Shown: positions 54,248-63,671, counted from the first letter of the stretch. The stretch: 64,000 nucleotides of DNA from Pseudomonas sp. H3(2019) (GCF_007713465.1 NZ_VMSG01000003.1:242200-306199); one strand, 5' to 3'. Translations and numbers: made by a program. The notes: generated by a model from the letters alone, not told the origin.

Positions 54248-54266
54248 TTGCGCACAACTTGCGCAA
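54248..54266. promoter_or_regulatory. palindromic operator before a LysR gene
   Basis: TTGCGCA and TGCGCAA flank five bases (CAACT), a perfect 7-5-7 inverted repeat. It ends 22 bases before the LysR ATG and overlaps where its promoter or leader should be, consistent with autoregulation by a T-N11-A-type LysR site. Confidence 0.55.
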
Positions 54267-54288
54267 CGAGCGGAGTGAGGCAGTACGG

Positions 54289-55224
54289 ATGCTGAACAGT
54301 AACTTGCTTAGAAAGCTCGACATGCAGGACCTCATGGTGTTCATCGCCGTGTATGAGCAAAGCAGCGTCACCGGTGTGTCTGAAGCGCTGTTTGTCAGCC
54401 AGTCCACGGTGAGTTACTGCCTGAAGAAACTGCGCACCAGTTTCGAGGACGAGTTGTTCATCAATACCCGCACCGGTATGCGTCCGACCTACAAGGCCGG
54501 CACCATGTACGCACACGTGCAGAAGATTCTCGAAAGCATCAACCTGTGCCATGCCGGGGTTCAGGCATTCGACCCGACGCAGCAAGCCGTGACCTTCAAT
54601 ATCTGTGCGCCGGAATACTTCGAACAGTTGATCCTGCCGCGGCTATTGAAGAACTTCGACTTCGCCGACCTGCCGGTGATCGTCAATGTGCACAAACTCG
54701 AAACCGACATCCCCGCCGAAGAGCTGCGCGATGGCAGCCTCGACCTGGTGATCGGCTTCGGCCCGAACTTTCATCGCAGCCACACTGACTTCAGATCCCA
54801 GGTGTTACTTGAGGACGATCTGGTGTGCGTTTTCGATAAACGGGCGACGCCGCTGGAGCCTCGCATCAGCCTCAAAGCCTACCTCGAACGCCGTCACGTG
54901 TTCCCCACGCCATGGACGTCCACCACCAACATGGTCGACGGCTGGCTCGCCCAACAGGCGCACAAACGCCAGATCGTTGCACGCGCCAACAGCTATAGCG
55001 CTGCACTGAAGCTGATCACCGGGACTGACTTCATTCTGACCATGCCCCGGCGCATCCAGCACCTGCTGGCCAAAGACTCGGTCTTCAGCCATTGCGAGGC
55101 GCCAAACGGCGTACCTGGGTTCACCCTTGAGATGCATTGGAGTCAAACCCGCGAACTGGACAGCGCCAACACCTGGCTTCGCGAGCAAGTGGTCAAGGCC
55201 TGCACAGAACAGGGTTTTATCTGA
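54289..55224 (+). CDS. LysR-type transcriptional regulator
   Basis: The 311-residue regulator has a winged helix (VTGVSEALFVSQSTVSYCLKKL, residues ~25-46) and an effector-binding domain of normal size. There is no divergent partner gene; the neighbouring CHMI-like gene is convergent, so the target cannot be deduced from position. A 19-base palindrome lies just upstream. Confidence 0.87.
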   Translation: MLNSNLLRKLDMQDLMVFIAVYEQSSVTGVSEALFVSQSTVSYCLKKLRTSFEDELFINTRTGMRPTYKAGTMYAHVQKILESINLCHAGVQAFDPTQQAVTFNICAPEYFEQLILPRLLKNFDFADLPVIVNVHKLETDIPAEELRDGSLDLVIGFGPNFHRSHTDFRSQVLLEDDLVCVFDKRATPLEPRISLKAYLERRHVFPTPWTSTTNMVDGWLAQQAHKRQIVARANSYSAALKLITGTDFILTMPRRIQHLLAKDSVFSHCEAPNGVPGFTLEMHWSQTRELDSANTWLREQVVKACTEQGFI

Positions 55225-55242
55225 GGGTCGGCGCGCAAAATA

Positions 55243-55605
55243 TCAGTGACTGATGGCAGTCTTGGCGTAGGAATCGCGATCGATATCCAGAATCTCGACG
55301 CATAGCTGCACATCAACACTGGCAGGCCATTCGCAGAGATCCTGCACCACCGCCAACAGGCTTTCGGACAATTGCTTCTTGATCGCGGGTGAGCGCCCGC
55401 TCAGCAAGGCCAGTTTCACATGCACAAAAGCACGCTCATCCAACTCGGTCCCGACTCGGAATGCGCCGACCTGCACCGCACGGCTCTTGATATCGAACTC
55501 CTCGAACTGCCCGGACGCCACCAATGCGTTGTTCAAGCGCAATAACGCCACATCGGCATTGAGGTTCGGCAGGTTGGCGGTGTATTCCATGTGCAGGTGA
55601 GGCAT
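55243..55605 (-). CDS. 5-carboxymethyl-2-hydroxymuconate isomerase-like protein
   Basis: The 120-residue protein matches CHMI of the tautomerase superfamily. It starts MPHLHMEYTANL, so Pro2 is the catalytic base once Met is removed. VGAFRVGTELDERAFVHVKLALLSGRS carries the conserved Arg and is typical. CHMI acts in homoprotocatechuate breakdown, but no other genes of that path are here, so the substrate may differ. AAGGAG precedes the ATG at 55605. Confidence 0.82.
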   Translation of the reverse strand: MPHLHMEYTANLPNLNADVALLRLNNALVASGQFEEFDIKSRAVQVGAFRVGTELDERAFVHVKLALLSGRSPAIKKQLSESLLAVVQDLCEWPASVDVQLCVEILDIDRDSYAKTAISH

Positions 55606-55682
55606 TGCGATGCTCCTTGAGGATTGAACGAAGGGGCGTAGATATACCATAGAGCTCCCCCGCCCTCCCAACGCCTGGCGCG

Positions 55683-56873
55683 TCAATGCTCCTGCGCCGG
55701 TAGCGATTCACGCAGTACCCGCGTTTCCCACGCGGCTACCAGAATCATCACCGCGGTCGTCAGCCCTCCCAGGACCAACGCTGAAAACAGCTGATTCAGC
55801 GCCCCTGGCAATAGCGCGAGCAGCAGCGCCAGGCCCACCAGATGAGACAGCGGCGGCAAAATCCGATCGGCCATGACCCACTTGAACAATGCACACCCCA
55901 GCAAGAACAGCCAGGGCCCGGCGACGATCACGATGATCCCGGCATCGCTCGCATGCTCCGGATGCACCAGCACCAGCTCATCGGCCACCGCGCTGACGAT
56001 GATCCCGGCAACGATCAACACATGCAGGTAGGTGTAGGCAATCCGCGCCTGCCGCCCAGGGTCGCTGGAATGTGCGATCCGGTGGTGAGCGCGCTCGGCG
56101 CCGCTGTCGAAGTACACCCACCACATGGCCACGCTGCCCAGCACGGCAATCAGAAACCCCGTCAGCACCTGCCAGTTCAGCACCAGATCGGCGAACGTTG
56201 CGCCGGTCACCAGCAACGACTCGCCCAAGGCAATGATCACGAACAGACCACAGCGTTCGGCCATGTGATTGCCCTCGACGTTCCAGTCGGCCAGCGTTGA
56301 ACGGCCGAGCCCCGGCACCCAGAAGTACAGCGACGGCGAGATCAGCTCGATCAGCAATGCCAGCGCCCAGCAGGCCAGGCGCTGATCGCCTTCAAGCAAC
56401 GCGCCGCTGATCCAGAACACCCCGGACAGCACCATCCACGCCAGAATTCGCTGGAAGTTGCGGGTCATGTTCAACGGCTCGCCACGCACCGCCCAGATCG
56501 CGAACAGCGTGCGGCCGACCTGCATGAAGACAAAGGCTGCGGCGAACATCACTCCACGCTCGGTAAAGGCCTTGGGAATCGATGACGACAGCAACAGGCC
56601 GGCAACCATCAAACCGAACAGGCCGAGGCGGATCGGCAACTTTTCGGGGTCGAGCCAGTTGGTGACCCAAGAAGTGAAGATCCACACCCACCACACCGCC
56701 ACCATCATCAACGCAACCTGCACCGCGCCACCTAGCGTCAGGTGCGCGAGCAGGGAGTGGGAAAGCTGGGTGACGGCGAACACGAACACCAGATCGAAAA
56801 ACAGCTCGATCATGCCAACCTTGCCACTGTCTTGACTGCCGCGCCCACGCAACAGAGAACGGGAACTGCTCAT
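55683..56873 (-). CDS. low temperature requirement A (LtrA) family protein
   Basis: The 396-residue protein has about eleven hydrophobic helices and the LtrA signature near the N-terminus (ELFFDLVFVFAVTQLSH), then HMAERCGLFVIIALGESLLVTG. LtrA was named for growth at low temperature in Listeria, but its molecular role is not known. CGGAGA lies upstream. It ends 77 bases from the CHMI-like gene on the same strand. Confidence 0.88.
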   Translation of the reverse strand: MSSSRSLLRGRGSQDSGKVGMIELFFDLVFVFAVTQLSHSLLAHLTLGGAVQVALMMVAVWWVWIFTSWVTNWLDPEKLPIRLGLFGLMVAGLLLSSSIPKAFTERGVMFAAAFVFMQVGRTLFAIWAVRGEPLNMTRNFQRILAWMVLSGVFWISGALLEGDQRLACWALALLIELISPSLYFWVPGLGRSTLADWNVEGNHMAERCGLFVIIALGESLLVTGATFADLVLNWQVLTGFLIAVLGSVAMWWVYFDSGAERAHHRIAHSSDPGRQARIAYTYLHVLIVAGIIVSAVADELVLVHPEHASDAGIIVIVAGPWLFLLGCALFKWVMADRILPPLSHLVGLALLLALLPGALNQLFSALVLGGLTTAVMILVAAWETRVLRESLPAQEH

Positions 56874-56951
56874 GGGGTGGATCTCCGGTCAGTCATCGGG
56901 AAAACACTGTCAGCAAAACAGCACTATGCCGGGCAAGCAAACCGCTGCCGG

Positions 56952-57896
56952 TTACCGTCCGAGCAACTTGTCGCTCTGTATCCCGGACACACCGCGCTCG
57001 CTCATGAAGGCTTCGAGCCGCGCACGCAGCCAGCGTTCGGCGGGGTCGGTATCGACGTGACTCAGCCAGACCATGGACAAGTCCAGGGTCGGCGTCTTGA
57101 ACGGGAACGGTTCCATGAACAACTGACCCGAGGCGGCCATCGCCGCTGCCGCGTAGTCCGGCAGGCTGGCAATCAGGTCGGTCCCCGCGAGCAGGGCCGG
57201 CAAGGCACTGTATTGCGGCACCGAGAGCACCACCTGGCGCTTGCGACCGATCTCGGCCAGCCACTCATCGGCATAACCACTGACATTGGCCGTGTGCGAA
57301 ACCAGCACATGCGGCCGCGAACAGTACTCGTCTAGGGTCAGCGGCGTATCGCAGGCATCGGCGCGCAGTATGCAGGGCTGAATGTGCCGCAACAGTTTGC
57401 GCTTGGCATTGGCCGGCAGGCCGCGGGTCTGGCTGATGCCGACCGTGATGTCACCGGACGCGAGCAAGTCCGGGATCCGCCAGTAATCGACATGCTGAAC
57501 CACGAACACCACTTGCGGTGCTTCCTGGCGCAATGCGCGCAACAGCGGTGGCAGCAAACCGAATTCGACGTCATCGGACAAACCGATGCGAAAGGTCATG
57601 GTGCTGCTGGCAGGATCGAAGTGGTGGGTCAGGCTCAACGCCGAGGACAACGCGTCCAGCGCCGGCGAGAGGTGTTGAATCAGTTCCTCGGCCCGCGCCG
57701 TCGGCTCCATGCGGTGGCCGACCCGGATAAACAGCGGATCGTTGAACATCGCCCGCAAACGGTTGAGTGCCGAGCTGATGGTCGGTTGCCCGAGAAACAG
57801 CTTCTCTGCCACTCGCGTCACGTTGCGTTCGAGCATCAGCGTCTCGAATACCACCATCAAATTGATGTCGGCCTTACGCAGTTCATTGCGGTTCAT
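56952..57896 (-). CDS. LysR-type transcriptional regulator
   Basis: The 314-residue regulator starts MNRNELRKADINLMVVFETLMLERN and has the helix-turn-helix VTRVAEKLFLGQPTISSALNRL at about residues 25-46, typical of the NodD/LinR-like subset. The effector domain is complete. CAGGAG precedes the ATG. It lies 100 bases after the gtr-type operon on the same strand, but linkage to it is not shown. Confidence 0.88.
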   Translation of the reverse strand: MNRNELRKADINLMVVFETLMLERNVTRVAEKLFLGQPTISSALNRLRAMFNDPLFIRVGHRMEPTARAEELIQHLSPALDALSSALSLTHHFDPASSTMTFRIGLSDDVEFGLLPPLLRALRQEAPQVVFVVQHVDYWRIPDLLASGDITVGISQTRGLPANAKRKLLRHIQPCILRADACDTPLTLDEYCSRPHVLVSHTANVSGYADEWLAEIGRKRQVVLSVPQYSALPALLAGTDLIASLPDYAAAAMAASGQLFMEPFPFKTPTLDLSMVWLSHVDTDPAERWLRARLEAFMSERGVSGIQSDKLLGR

Positions 57897-57996
57897 CAGC
57901 GGCTCCTGGCTCTCAAGACTTGGACCAGTTTAGAAAGGCCAGGGGGACGGCGTCTATCGACATGAGCGCTGTACGTGAACGAGAGGCTGCGACGGC

Positions 57997-60093
57997 TTAC
58001 TGTACAGTCAGCGACTTCACTCCCAGGCCCATCACACGTGGATCTTCTCCAAGCCCCAATAGTTTCGGGCTGATCGCGTCGGGTAACTGCACATGAATAC
58101 GCATCAGTGTGTCCCGGGCGATGGCTTCGTGGATGGCCGCAGTCAGGGGGATTTCGATGCGATTGTCCTGAATCCGGGTCAGACGTGTCGAAAAGGCTGG
58201 TACCCCGTTGATGGTAAAAACCACGTTCTGGCCAAGATGCATCGGTAGTACGAAGGCCAGCGCATCGATCACGATGGATTGAGCCTGAGGCGGAACCCGG
58301 AGCAGGATGTCGGCCTCCTCTCCCTCGGACCAAGTACCCCAGGTTTCCGGGGGCGACCAACCTTGGGCCAGATGAGGGGTCTTGTAGTTGAACCATTGTT
58401 GCTGCCCGAGTTTGATCAAAGGCACTGACTGCATCGAACGCCCTTCGTCCACGACCGGAAGGCATTGAGAGCATTGCTTCCAGCCCGGCGCAAGCACCAC
58501 CAGACCGTCAACCCGCGCCAGCAGATCGGTCTCGCTATGGACGCTTTTCACCGCGTCGAGCATGGAGTTGTCATCAAGGATATACAGCGAGTCAGGGTCG
58601 TACTGCCCTGTCTCAAGCATCCGACTGGCCTTTTGCTGAGCCTGCTCAAGCGCAGTCGAACTCATCCGGCCGAGATAAGCGGTGTCCGTTTTCAGGCCAT
58701 GGGTCGCGGCGTAGCTGGCGATAAGCTGCCACCTTTGCGGCTGGTTCTGCGGCTGCAAAGTACGAATGTTCGTGTAGTGGGAGGCGGCGCTGGCCCAGAA
58801 CGGATCACGCAACATTGTCGGCCACTCGGCGGTCGGCGCCATCATCCTGCTCTGCCGCAGCCCCGCCCAACCGCTGCGGGTATCCACCACCTGAACAAAC
58901 AAGGCCAACGCCAGCAGACACATCGCCGTGCGCGGCCGGTTGCCACGCACCACGAGGAAAATGACCGCAAACACAATGACGTAGAAAACCGGCCAGAACA
59001 TCCGTCCCGACGCTCGGAAGATATTCGCCAATTTGACGATTATCCCCGGCAACGGGTAGTGGAAGTTGAGCAGGCCGACACCGATTTCGTTCGAGAGCGC
59101 AAACAGCGTCAGACACATCAGCGCCAACAACAGAATCGGCAGGCGGCGTACCGCACTGCCAAAGTCAGTTGTACGTCGCAGCAGCACGACGGCGGCGCAG
59201 ATCGCCAGTAACAACGTCCCCGATCCGAGATAGTTGAAACCTTCGTAATCCCCACCGGCCTCTGGCAGGTCTGGCAGTATCGAAGACCAGCCGCTGGAAT
59301 CAATCACTGACAACAGGTTCATGCGGTAAAAGCCAAAGCCACCGGAAGCCATGCCGTCAGCGATACTGAAATAACCCGCCTGCCAGCAGCACAGAGTCAC
59401 CAGCAAAAACAGCACGAGCAGCTCGATAAGTGCTGTGCGCCGCGTCATCTGGCCTTTACGGGTTCTGCCCGCAAGATCGGCTACCCAAATCGAGGCAACC
59501 ATCGCCAGCAAGTAAGCGTGCACCAGCGCCGTCGCGGCCAACAGCGAGCCCCAGGCCAGTCGACGCTTCTGCACACCGGGATGCAGCGCCAGGTAGAGGG
59601 CGGCGAGAATCAGAAAATGGCCAGAGAGGGACAAATGTCCCCCCATGCGCAAGAACATCGGCGGCGAAAACAGAAACAGACCGGTGCCCAGCAGCCTGAG
59701 TACGACACTCGGCGTCGCCAGCCCGAGTAACTTCCAGGCAAACCAGGCTTGCAGAACAAAACACGCCAACAGCCAGATACCGAAGTATTGAAACGTCCCG
59801 GGCAGCCACGAGCTGAAGGGTTTGAACAATAACGCCAGCAGCGGATTAGAGTCAGAGAAGATGACCGCGTTGCCTAGTTCCAAGCCGTAGGACGGGTTAA
59901 GACCGAGCGGAAACGTCCACGCTGAGTGCCGAAAAAACACCCACCCCAAGTAATGAGTCGCCGGATCGCCGCTTTCCAGCCAGGCAATGTTTTGCGGGTC
60001 CAGCGCCCGCGGCCCGATCACCATGAAAAACGCCACCACGCCCAGTAACAGGGGCGGCAATGCGACCGCCCAATGCTTGCCTGAAGCCTTCAT
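57997..60093 (-). CDS. large membrane protein of the gtr-type operon (DUF6311-like)
   Basis: The 698-residue protein has about 11-13 membrane helices in its first ~430 residues and a C-terminal periplasmic part of ~260 residues. The early WLESGDPATHYLGWVFF segment, with acidic residues in the first loop, is as in GT-C type glycosyltransferases that use lipid-linked sugars. I believe it belongs to DUF6311. Its ATG overlaps the gtrA stop by four bases. It is the likely serotype-specific transferase (GtrC position) of the unit. Confidence 0.75.
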   Translation of the reverse strand: MKASGKHWAVALPPLLLGVVAFFMVIGPRALDPQNIAWLESGDPATHYLGWVFFRHSAWTFPLGLNPSYGLELGNAVIFSDSNPLLALLFKPFSSWLPGTFQYFGIWLLACFVLQAWFAWKLLGLATPSVVLRLLGTGLFLFSPPMFLRMGGHLSLSGHFLILAALYLALHPGVQKRRLAWGSLLAATALVHAYLLAMVASIWVADLAGRTRKGQMTRRTALIELLVLFLLVTLCCWQAGYFSIADGMASGGFGFYRMNLLSVIDSSGWSSILPDLPEAGGDYEGFNYLGSGTLLLAICAAVVLLRRTTDFGSAVRRLPILLLALMCLTLFALSNEIGVGLLNFHYPLPGIIVKLANIFRASGRMFWPVFYVIVFAVIFLVVRGNRPRTAMCLLALALFVQVVDTRSGWAGLRQSRMMAPTAEWPTMLRDPFWASAASHYTNIRTLQPQNQPQRWQLIASYAATHGLKTDTAYLGRMSSTALEQAQQKASRMLETGQYDPDSLYILDDNSMLDAVKSVHSETDLLARVDGLVVLAPGWKQCSQCLPVVDEGRSMQSVPLIKLGQQQWFNYKTPHLAQGWSPPETWGTWSEGEEADILLRVPPQAQSIVIDALAFVLPMHLGQNVVFTINGVPAFSTRLTRIQDNRIEIPLTAAIHEAIARDTLMRIHVQLPDAISPKLLGLGEDPRVMGLGVKSLTVQ

Positions 60094-60476
60094 CGATACG
60101 TCCAGAAGTTATGCAATACAAACGTAAAGGCCGGAATGGTCAGCGCCACGGCCCCTATCCCCAGCAAATAATGAAGCCCGGCCATTTGCGCGGCCCAGGC
60201 CACCAGCATCGCCAGTAGTAAACCGCCCCCCGAAACCATCATGAAGCGCACCAGCGTCCGGCCATGCAATCGGCTGGAAAAACTCCAGGTCGTGTTGATC
60301 ACGTAAGAAACCACGGTCGCCACTGCAAATGCCACGCCGTTGGCCACGGGTGGCAGCGCCAGCACGTAGTTGATGAACAGCACGGCCACCACCGCATGCA
60401 GGGCCGTGACGAACAACCCGGTCACGGCAAAACGCAGGCCACGCTTGATCAAGGCTGTTTTTTCGACTGAGGTCAC
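60090..60476 (-). CDS. GtrA-family flippase
   Basis: The 128-residue protein has four membrane helices and the GtrA-like FAVTGLFVTALHAVVAVLF start and VSYVINTTWSFSSR loop, ending in FVLHNFWTYR. GtrA proteins flip undecaprenyl-phosphate sugars across the inner membrane. The GTG at 60476 overlaps the methyltransferase stop (GTGA), so translation is coupled. In-frame upstream codons add a non-family extension and are excluded. Confidence 0.88.
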   Translation of the reverse strand: MTSVEKTALIKRGLRFAVTGLFVTALHAVVAVLFINYVLALPPVANGVAFAVATVVSYVINTTWSFSSRLHGRTLVRFMMVSGGGLLLAMLVAWAAQMAGLHYLLGIGAVALTIPAFTFVLHNFWTYR

Positions 60477-61183
60477 GGTTTCTGCGCCAGCACGAACACC
60501 GTCAGACCGGCCAGGCGGTTCGCGCCCATGAACGGCAGCTCGATGCTGCACAAGGTTTTGAGCAGCGTATTGACCAGAGGATGATGCTGCTTGAGCTGCG
60601 AGCTCGGCGGCGAAGGTTGCGCGCCTTTGGGCAACAGCCGCAGCGTCGCCGCAATCGGGAACACCAGACCGAAGTAGTAAGCCCCCTGCTTCACTGTCAA
60701 ACCGGCGTCCCTGGCCACCGTTTCCAGTTGCGCCAGGGTGTAGCGGCGTTTGTGTTCAAGAAACTCATCGTGCCCGCTCCAGAGAAACTGAAACGCGGGC
60801 ACCGTCATCAGAAAGCGACTGCCGGACGGGACTTTATCGACGTAGGCCTTGAGTAACCCGACATCGTCATCGACATGTTCCAGCACATCCATCAGCAGCA
60901 CCAGATCAGCATCAACCGAGTCGATCGAGCGGCGGTAGTGCACCGGTTTACCGGCGGTGGTGGCGTCCAGGTCTGCTTCGTAGCTGATGTCCACGCACCA
61001 GGCCTCGGTGGCTGTCGTATGGGTCAGCAGATGATGGGAAAAAAATCCGGACCCGGCGCCTACGTCGAGAATTTTTTTGACTGGGGTATCGCCCAGCAGA
61101 CGCGTCGTCGCCGCCGTTTTTGAACAGTAATACCAATGCTGGTCGATGCTTGAACCGAGGATGTCGGTTTCCTTGAGATCCAT
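60473..61183 (-). CDS. SAM-dependent methyltransferase of the gtr-type operon
   Basis: The 236-residue protein is a class I methyltransferase with the SAM loop LDVGAGSGFF at about 39-48 and the post-II acidic strand DLVLLMDVLEHVDDD. The FLEHKRRYT motif after it and a hydrophobic C-terminal part resemble enzymes acting on sugars or lipid-linked intermediates. It begins two bases after the glycosyltransferase gene and overlaps gtrA, so its substrate is probably the sugar made by this unit. Confidence 0.85.
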   Translation of the reverse strand: MDLKETDILGSSIDQHWYYCSKTAATTRLLGDTPVKKILDVGAGSGFFSHHLLTHTTATEAWCVDISYEADLDATTAGKPVHYRRSIDSVDADLVLLMDVLEHVDDDVGLLKAYVDKVPSGSRFLMTVPAFQFLWSGHDEFLEHKRRYTLAQLETVARDAGLTVKQGAYYFGLVFPIAATLRLLPKGAQPSPPSSQLKQHHPLVNTLLKTLCSIELPFMGANRLAGLTVFVLAQKP

Positions 61184-61185
61184 GC

Positions 61186-62154
61186 TCAGTCCTTTGCGTT
61201 ATGGACACGACGCACCAGGAAAACCGGGCGGCGTTTTGATTCAATGTACGTTCTGCCCAGGTACTCACCCAGCACCCCGATGCCAATCAATTGCAGCCCC
61301 CCCAGAAAGGTTACGGCAACCATCAGCGAAGCGTAGCCCGGGACATCGATTCCCGTCAGCAACGTCCGCACCACAATGAAAGTAGCGAACGAAAAAGACA
61401 CCACGGACACCAGCAGCCCCAGATAGGTCCAGACCTTGAGTGGGTCGGTGCTGAAACTGGTGATGCCTTCCAGCGCGAAATTCCACAAGCGCCAACCATT
61501 GAATTTGCTTTCCCCCGCCACCCGCTCCGGACGTTCGTAATCGACGTGGGTAGTCCGAAACCCGACCCAGGCGAACAAGCCCTTCATGAAACGTCGGGAC
61601 TCCGGCAAGGTCTGCAAGGCATCGATCACGCAGCGGTCCATAAGCCGAAAATCACCGACATTTTTCGGCAGCGGCTGATCAGAGATTTTGTTGTGCAGGT
61701 GATAAAACCAGTTGGCGGAGGTTTGCTTGGCCCAAGAGTCGTTGTGACGGCTCACGCGATGGCCCAGCACCACTTCATAGCCTTCACGCCAGCGGGCGAT
61801 CATCTGGAGGACGACTTCGGGCGGGTCCTGGAGATCGACATCAATGGGCACTACCACCTGGCCAGTGGCAGTCTGCAAGCCCGCGGTCAATGCCGCTTCC
61901 TTGCCGAAATTGCGACTCAGATCGACAATTCGCACCCGGGGGTCAGTCTTCTGACGCTCCAGAAGCAGCTCCAGCGTGGTGTCGGTACTGCCGTCATTGA
62001 CGAACACCATCTCCAGACCGAGCAGCGCCTCATCCTTGAAGACGTCATTGATCCGCGCCATGAACAAATCGATGGTGGCTGCTTCATTAAAGACCGGAAT
62101 GACGAGCGATAGCGCCACATGCTCGCCCCAATGCGTTCCATGCTGATGAGTCAC
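61186..62154 (-). CDS. GtrB-like polyprenyl-phosphate glycosyltransferase
   Basis: The 322-residue GT2 enzyme transfers a hexose to undecaprenyl phosphate on the cytoplasmic face. The N-terminal domain shows LSLVIPVFNEAATID, VNDGSTDTT, SRNFGKEAAL and the metal- and sugar-binding DVDLQDPPE at 105-113. Two C-terminal membrane helices lie at about 232-256 and 266-290, followed by GEYLGRTYIESKRRP. This is the GtrB architecture. It is the first gene of the four-gene unit. Confidence 0.9.
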   Translation of the reverse strand: MTHQHGTHWGEHVALSLVIPVFNEAATIDLFMARINDVFKDEALLGLEMVFVNDGSTDTTLELLLERQKTDPRVRIVDLSRNFGKEAALTAGLQTATGQVVVPIDVDLQDPPEVVLQMIARWREGYEVVLGHRVSRHNDSWAKQTSANWFYHLHNKISDQPLPKNVGDFRLMDRCVIDALQTLPESRRFMKGLFAWVGFRTTHVDYERPERVAGESKFNGWRLWNFALEGITSFSTDPLKVWTYLGLLVSVVSFSFATFIVVRTLLTGIDVPGYASLMVAVTFLGGLQLIGIGVLGEYLGRTYIESKRRPVFLVRRVHNAKD

Positions 62155-62397
62155 TGATTGCTCTTTTTATAGTGATTTTTCTGCTATCCGAGATCGCCGA
62201 CTAATCTCCAGCGCCATGAGCTGCGTGACATTAAGCAGGAGCGTAAGAGGTGACGCAAGGGCGAAATTGCGGCGATTCTGGCCATTCATTTACCCCCTTT
62301 CACCACCAGGTGGATGACCTGATTCACCAGACGCCGGGGCCGCGAAGCTGCCCGATGTGTCTGAGCAGCTCCGTTTCAACACACCAGCAGGTACGGC

Positions 62398-62589
62398 CTA
62401 GATTTCCTTCACCGACGTGTCGTTGTGGACGCTTTTGATCAAGTCGATCACGTGCAGGCAATCCGCCTTGTTGACGTACGACTCGCCGCTGGCAACCGTC
62501 TCGTGATTGGCCGCCCTTAAACGCCAGCGCCATTGGCCCTTCCCGGTAAGCGGGGTGCCTCGCGACTGCCTGTAAATCTCAAAGTACAT
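62398..62589 (-). CDS. DUF1508 (YegP-like) small protein
   Basis: The 63-residue protein is a single DUF1508 repeat: MYFEIYRQSRG, QWRWRLRAANHETVASGESYVNKADC, then a short helix. E. coli YegP has two such repeats; one-repeat forms are common. Function is unknown. AAGGAG is placed well before the ATG. Confidence 0.85.
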   Translation of the reverse strand: MYFEIYRQSRGTPLTGKGQWRWRLRAANHETVASGESYVNKADCLHVIDLIKSVHNDTSVKEI

Positions 62590-63010
62590 GGTTCGCTCCT
62601 TGCGAGTGCTGATAACGACAGACTCCTGGTCTGTGCACGCAGAGTAGACGAGCGATTCAAGATTTAACGGCGATCAAAAGTAAGCAGACATTACCCAAAA
62701 AACCCTCCACCCCAACGAAAGCCAACAGACATTGAGGCCAGTAAAAAGGTTGACTGAACAGCGTCACTTTTCAGGAAATCGTACTTATTTTTCATACAGC
62801 GCCCAGGTCGCATTCATCCCGACCTGCTCAAAAAAAGCACGGAACAAACAGGATCGTTCCGTCTTTGCACCGCCCCCATACCTGTCTGCTGCAAAAGCTA
62901 TCCGCCCGATGATGAGCACCATGGGTGGATATACCTCAAAAAAGTCGCTTTTTTGTTCATCACCCGCCAAGGGATAGTCCTGCCATCTCATCGATTTCAG
63001 GAAATACCCC
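62590..63010. other. 421-base gap with several hairpins, no gene supported
   Basis: The stretch is more AT-rich than the genes around it. I see three strong stem-loops: CAGGTCG/CGACCTG near 62802-62824, ACGGAAC/GTTCCGT near 62839-62864, and AAAAAAGTCGCTTTTTT near 62938-62953. A minus-strand frame of 75 codons crosses the whole array and starts inside the DsbA-family gene; it has no good ribosome binding site, so I did not call it. Confidence 0.5.
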
Positions 63011-63670
63011 ATGCCGTCTCTAAAAGTTGAATATTTTCATGATGTTGTGTGTGGCTGGTGCTTTGTACTGGGCCCGCGTTTGAAAGCTTTGAGCGAAGAG
63101 TTCGATCTGGATATCCAGCACCGCAGCTTCGTCCTGCAATCGAACAACGCACAGATGATCCAGCGTTTCGGTTCGATGCCCAAGGCCAAGGAAGTGATCC
63201 TCCAGCACTGGGAACAGTGCGCCAAAGCCGAAGAGGTCAAGCGAATCAATATCGAAGGCATGCGCCAACAGGCGTTTGAATACCCCTCGGGCCTGCTGGC
63301 CGCCAAGGCCTGTCAGACCGCCCAGTCCCTGGCCGGTCCCAAGGCCCACGAGCTGATGTTTGACTGCTTGCAACACGCCCATCTGGTAGAGAGCCGCAAT
63401 ATCGGCAGCCTGCAGACCATCCTCGAAGTGGCCGAGGAGCAAGGCTTCAGCGCGGATTACTTCGCCGAGTACCTGGAACGGCACGCGCTGAGCGATCTGG
63501 AGAACGACCTCGCCCGAGGCCGCGCCCTGAACATCAGCTCGGTGCCGAGCCTGGTGGTCGAGGGACGGTGGGTGATTCCGGGGGCGCTGTCGCTGGACAT
63601 GCTGCGCGGCAACTTCAAACAGATCCAGCAAGCCATTGCCGACAACCTGCCGATCGTCGAGGACAACTGA
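63011..63670 (+). CDS. DsbA-family thioredoxin-fold protein
   Basis: The 219-residue protein has an N-terminal thioredoxin-like active site Cys14-Gly-Trp-Cys17 (VVCGWCFVLGP), a helical insertion, and the cis-Pro loop SVPSLVVEG near residue 177-185, as in FrnE/DsbA-like cytosolic oxidoreductases. There is no signal peptide. It may reduce or oxidise thiols, or conjugate small molecules as 2-hydroxychromene-2-carboxylate isomerases do, but the CxxC favours redox work. Confidence 0.85.
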   Translation: MPSLKVEYFHDVVCGWCFVLGPRLKALSEEFDLDIQHRSFVLQSNNAQMIQRFGSMPKAKEVILQHWEQCAKAEEVKRINIEGMRQQAFEYPSGLLAAKACQTAQSLAGPKAHELMFDCLQHAHLVESRNIGSLQTILEVAEEQGFSADYFAEYLERHALSDLENDLARGRALNISSVPSLVVEGRWVIPGALSLDMLRGNFKQIQQAIADNLPIVEDN

Positions 63671-63671
63671 G

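Noticed and set aside
62785..63012. 75-codon minus-strand frame in the gap before the DsbA-family gene
   Set aside because: Its start overlaps that gene and has no ribosome binding site. The protein text looks fairly natural, so it stays an open question, noted under the hairpin gap.
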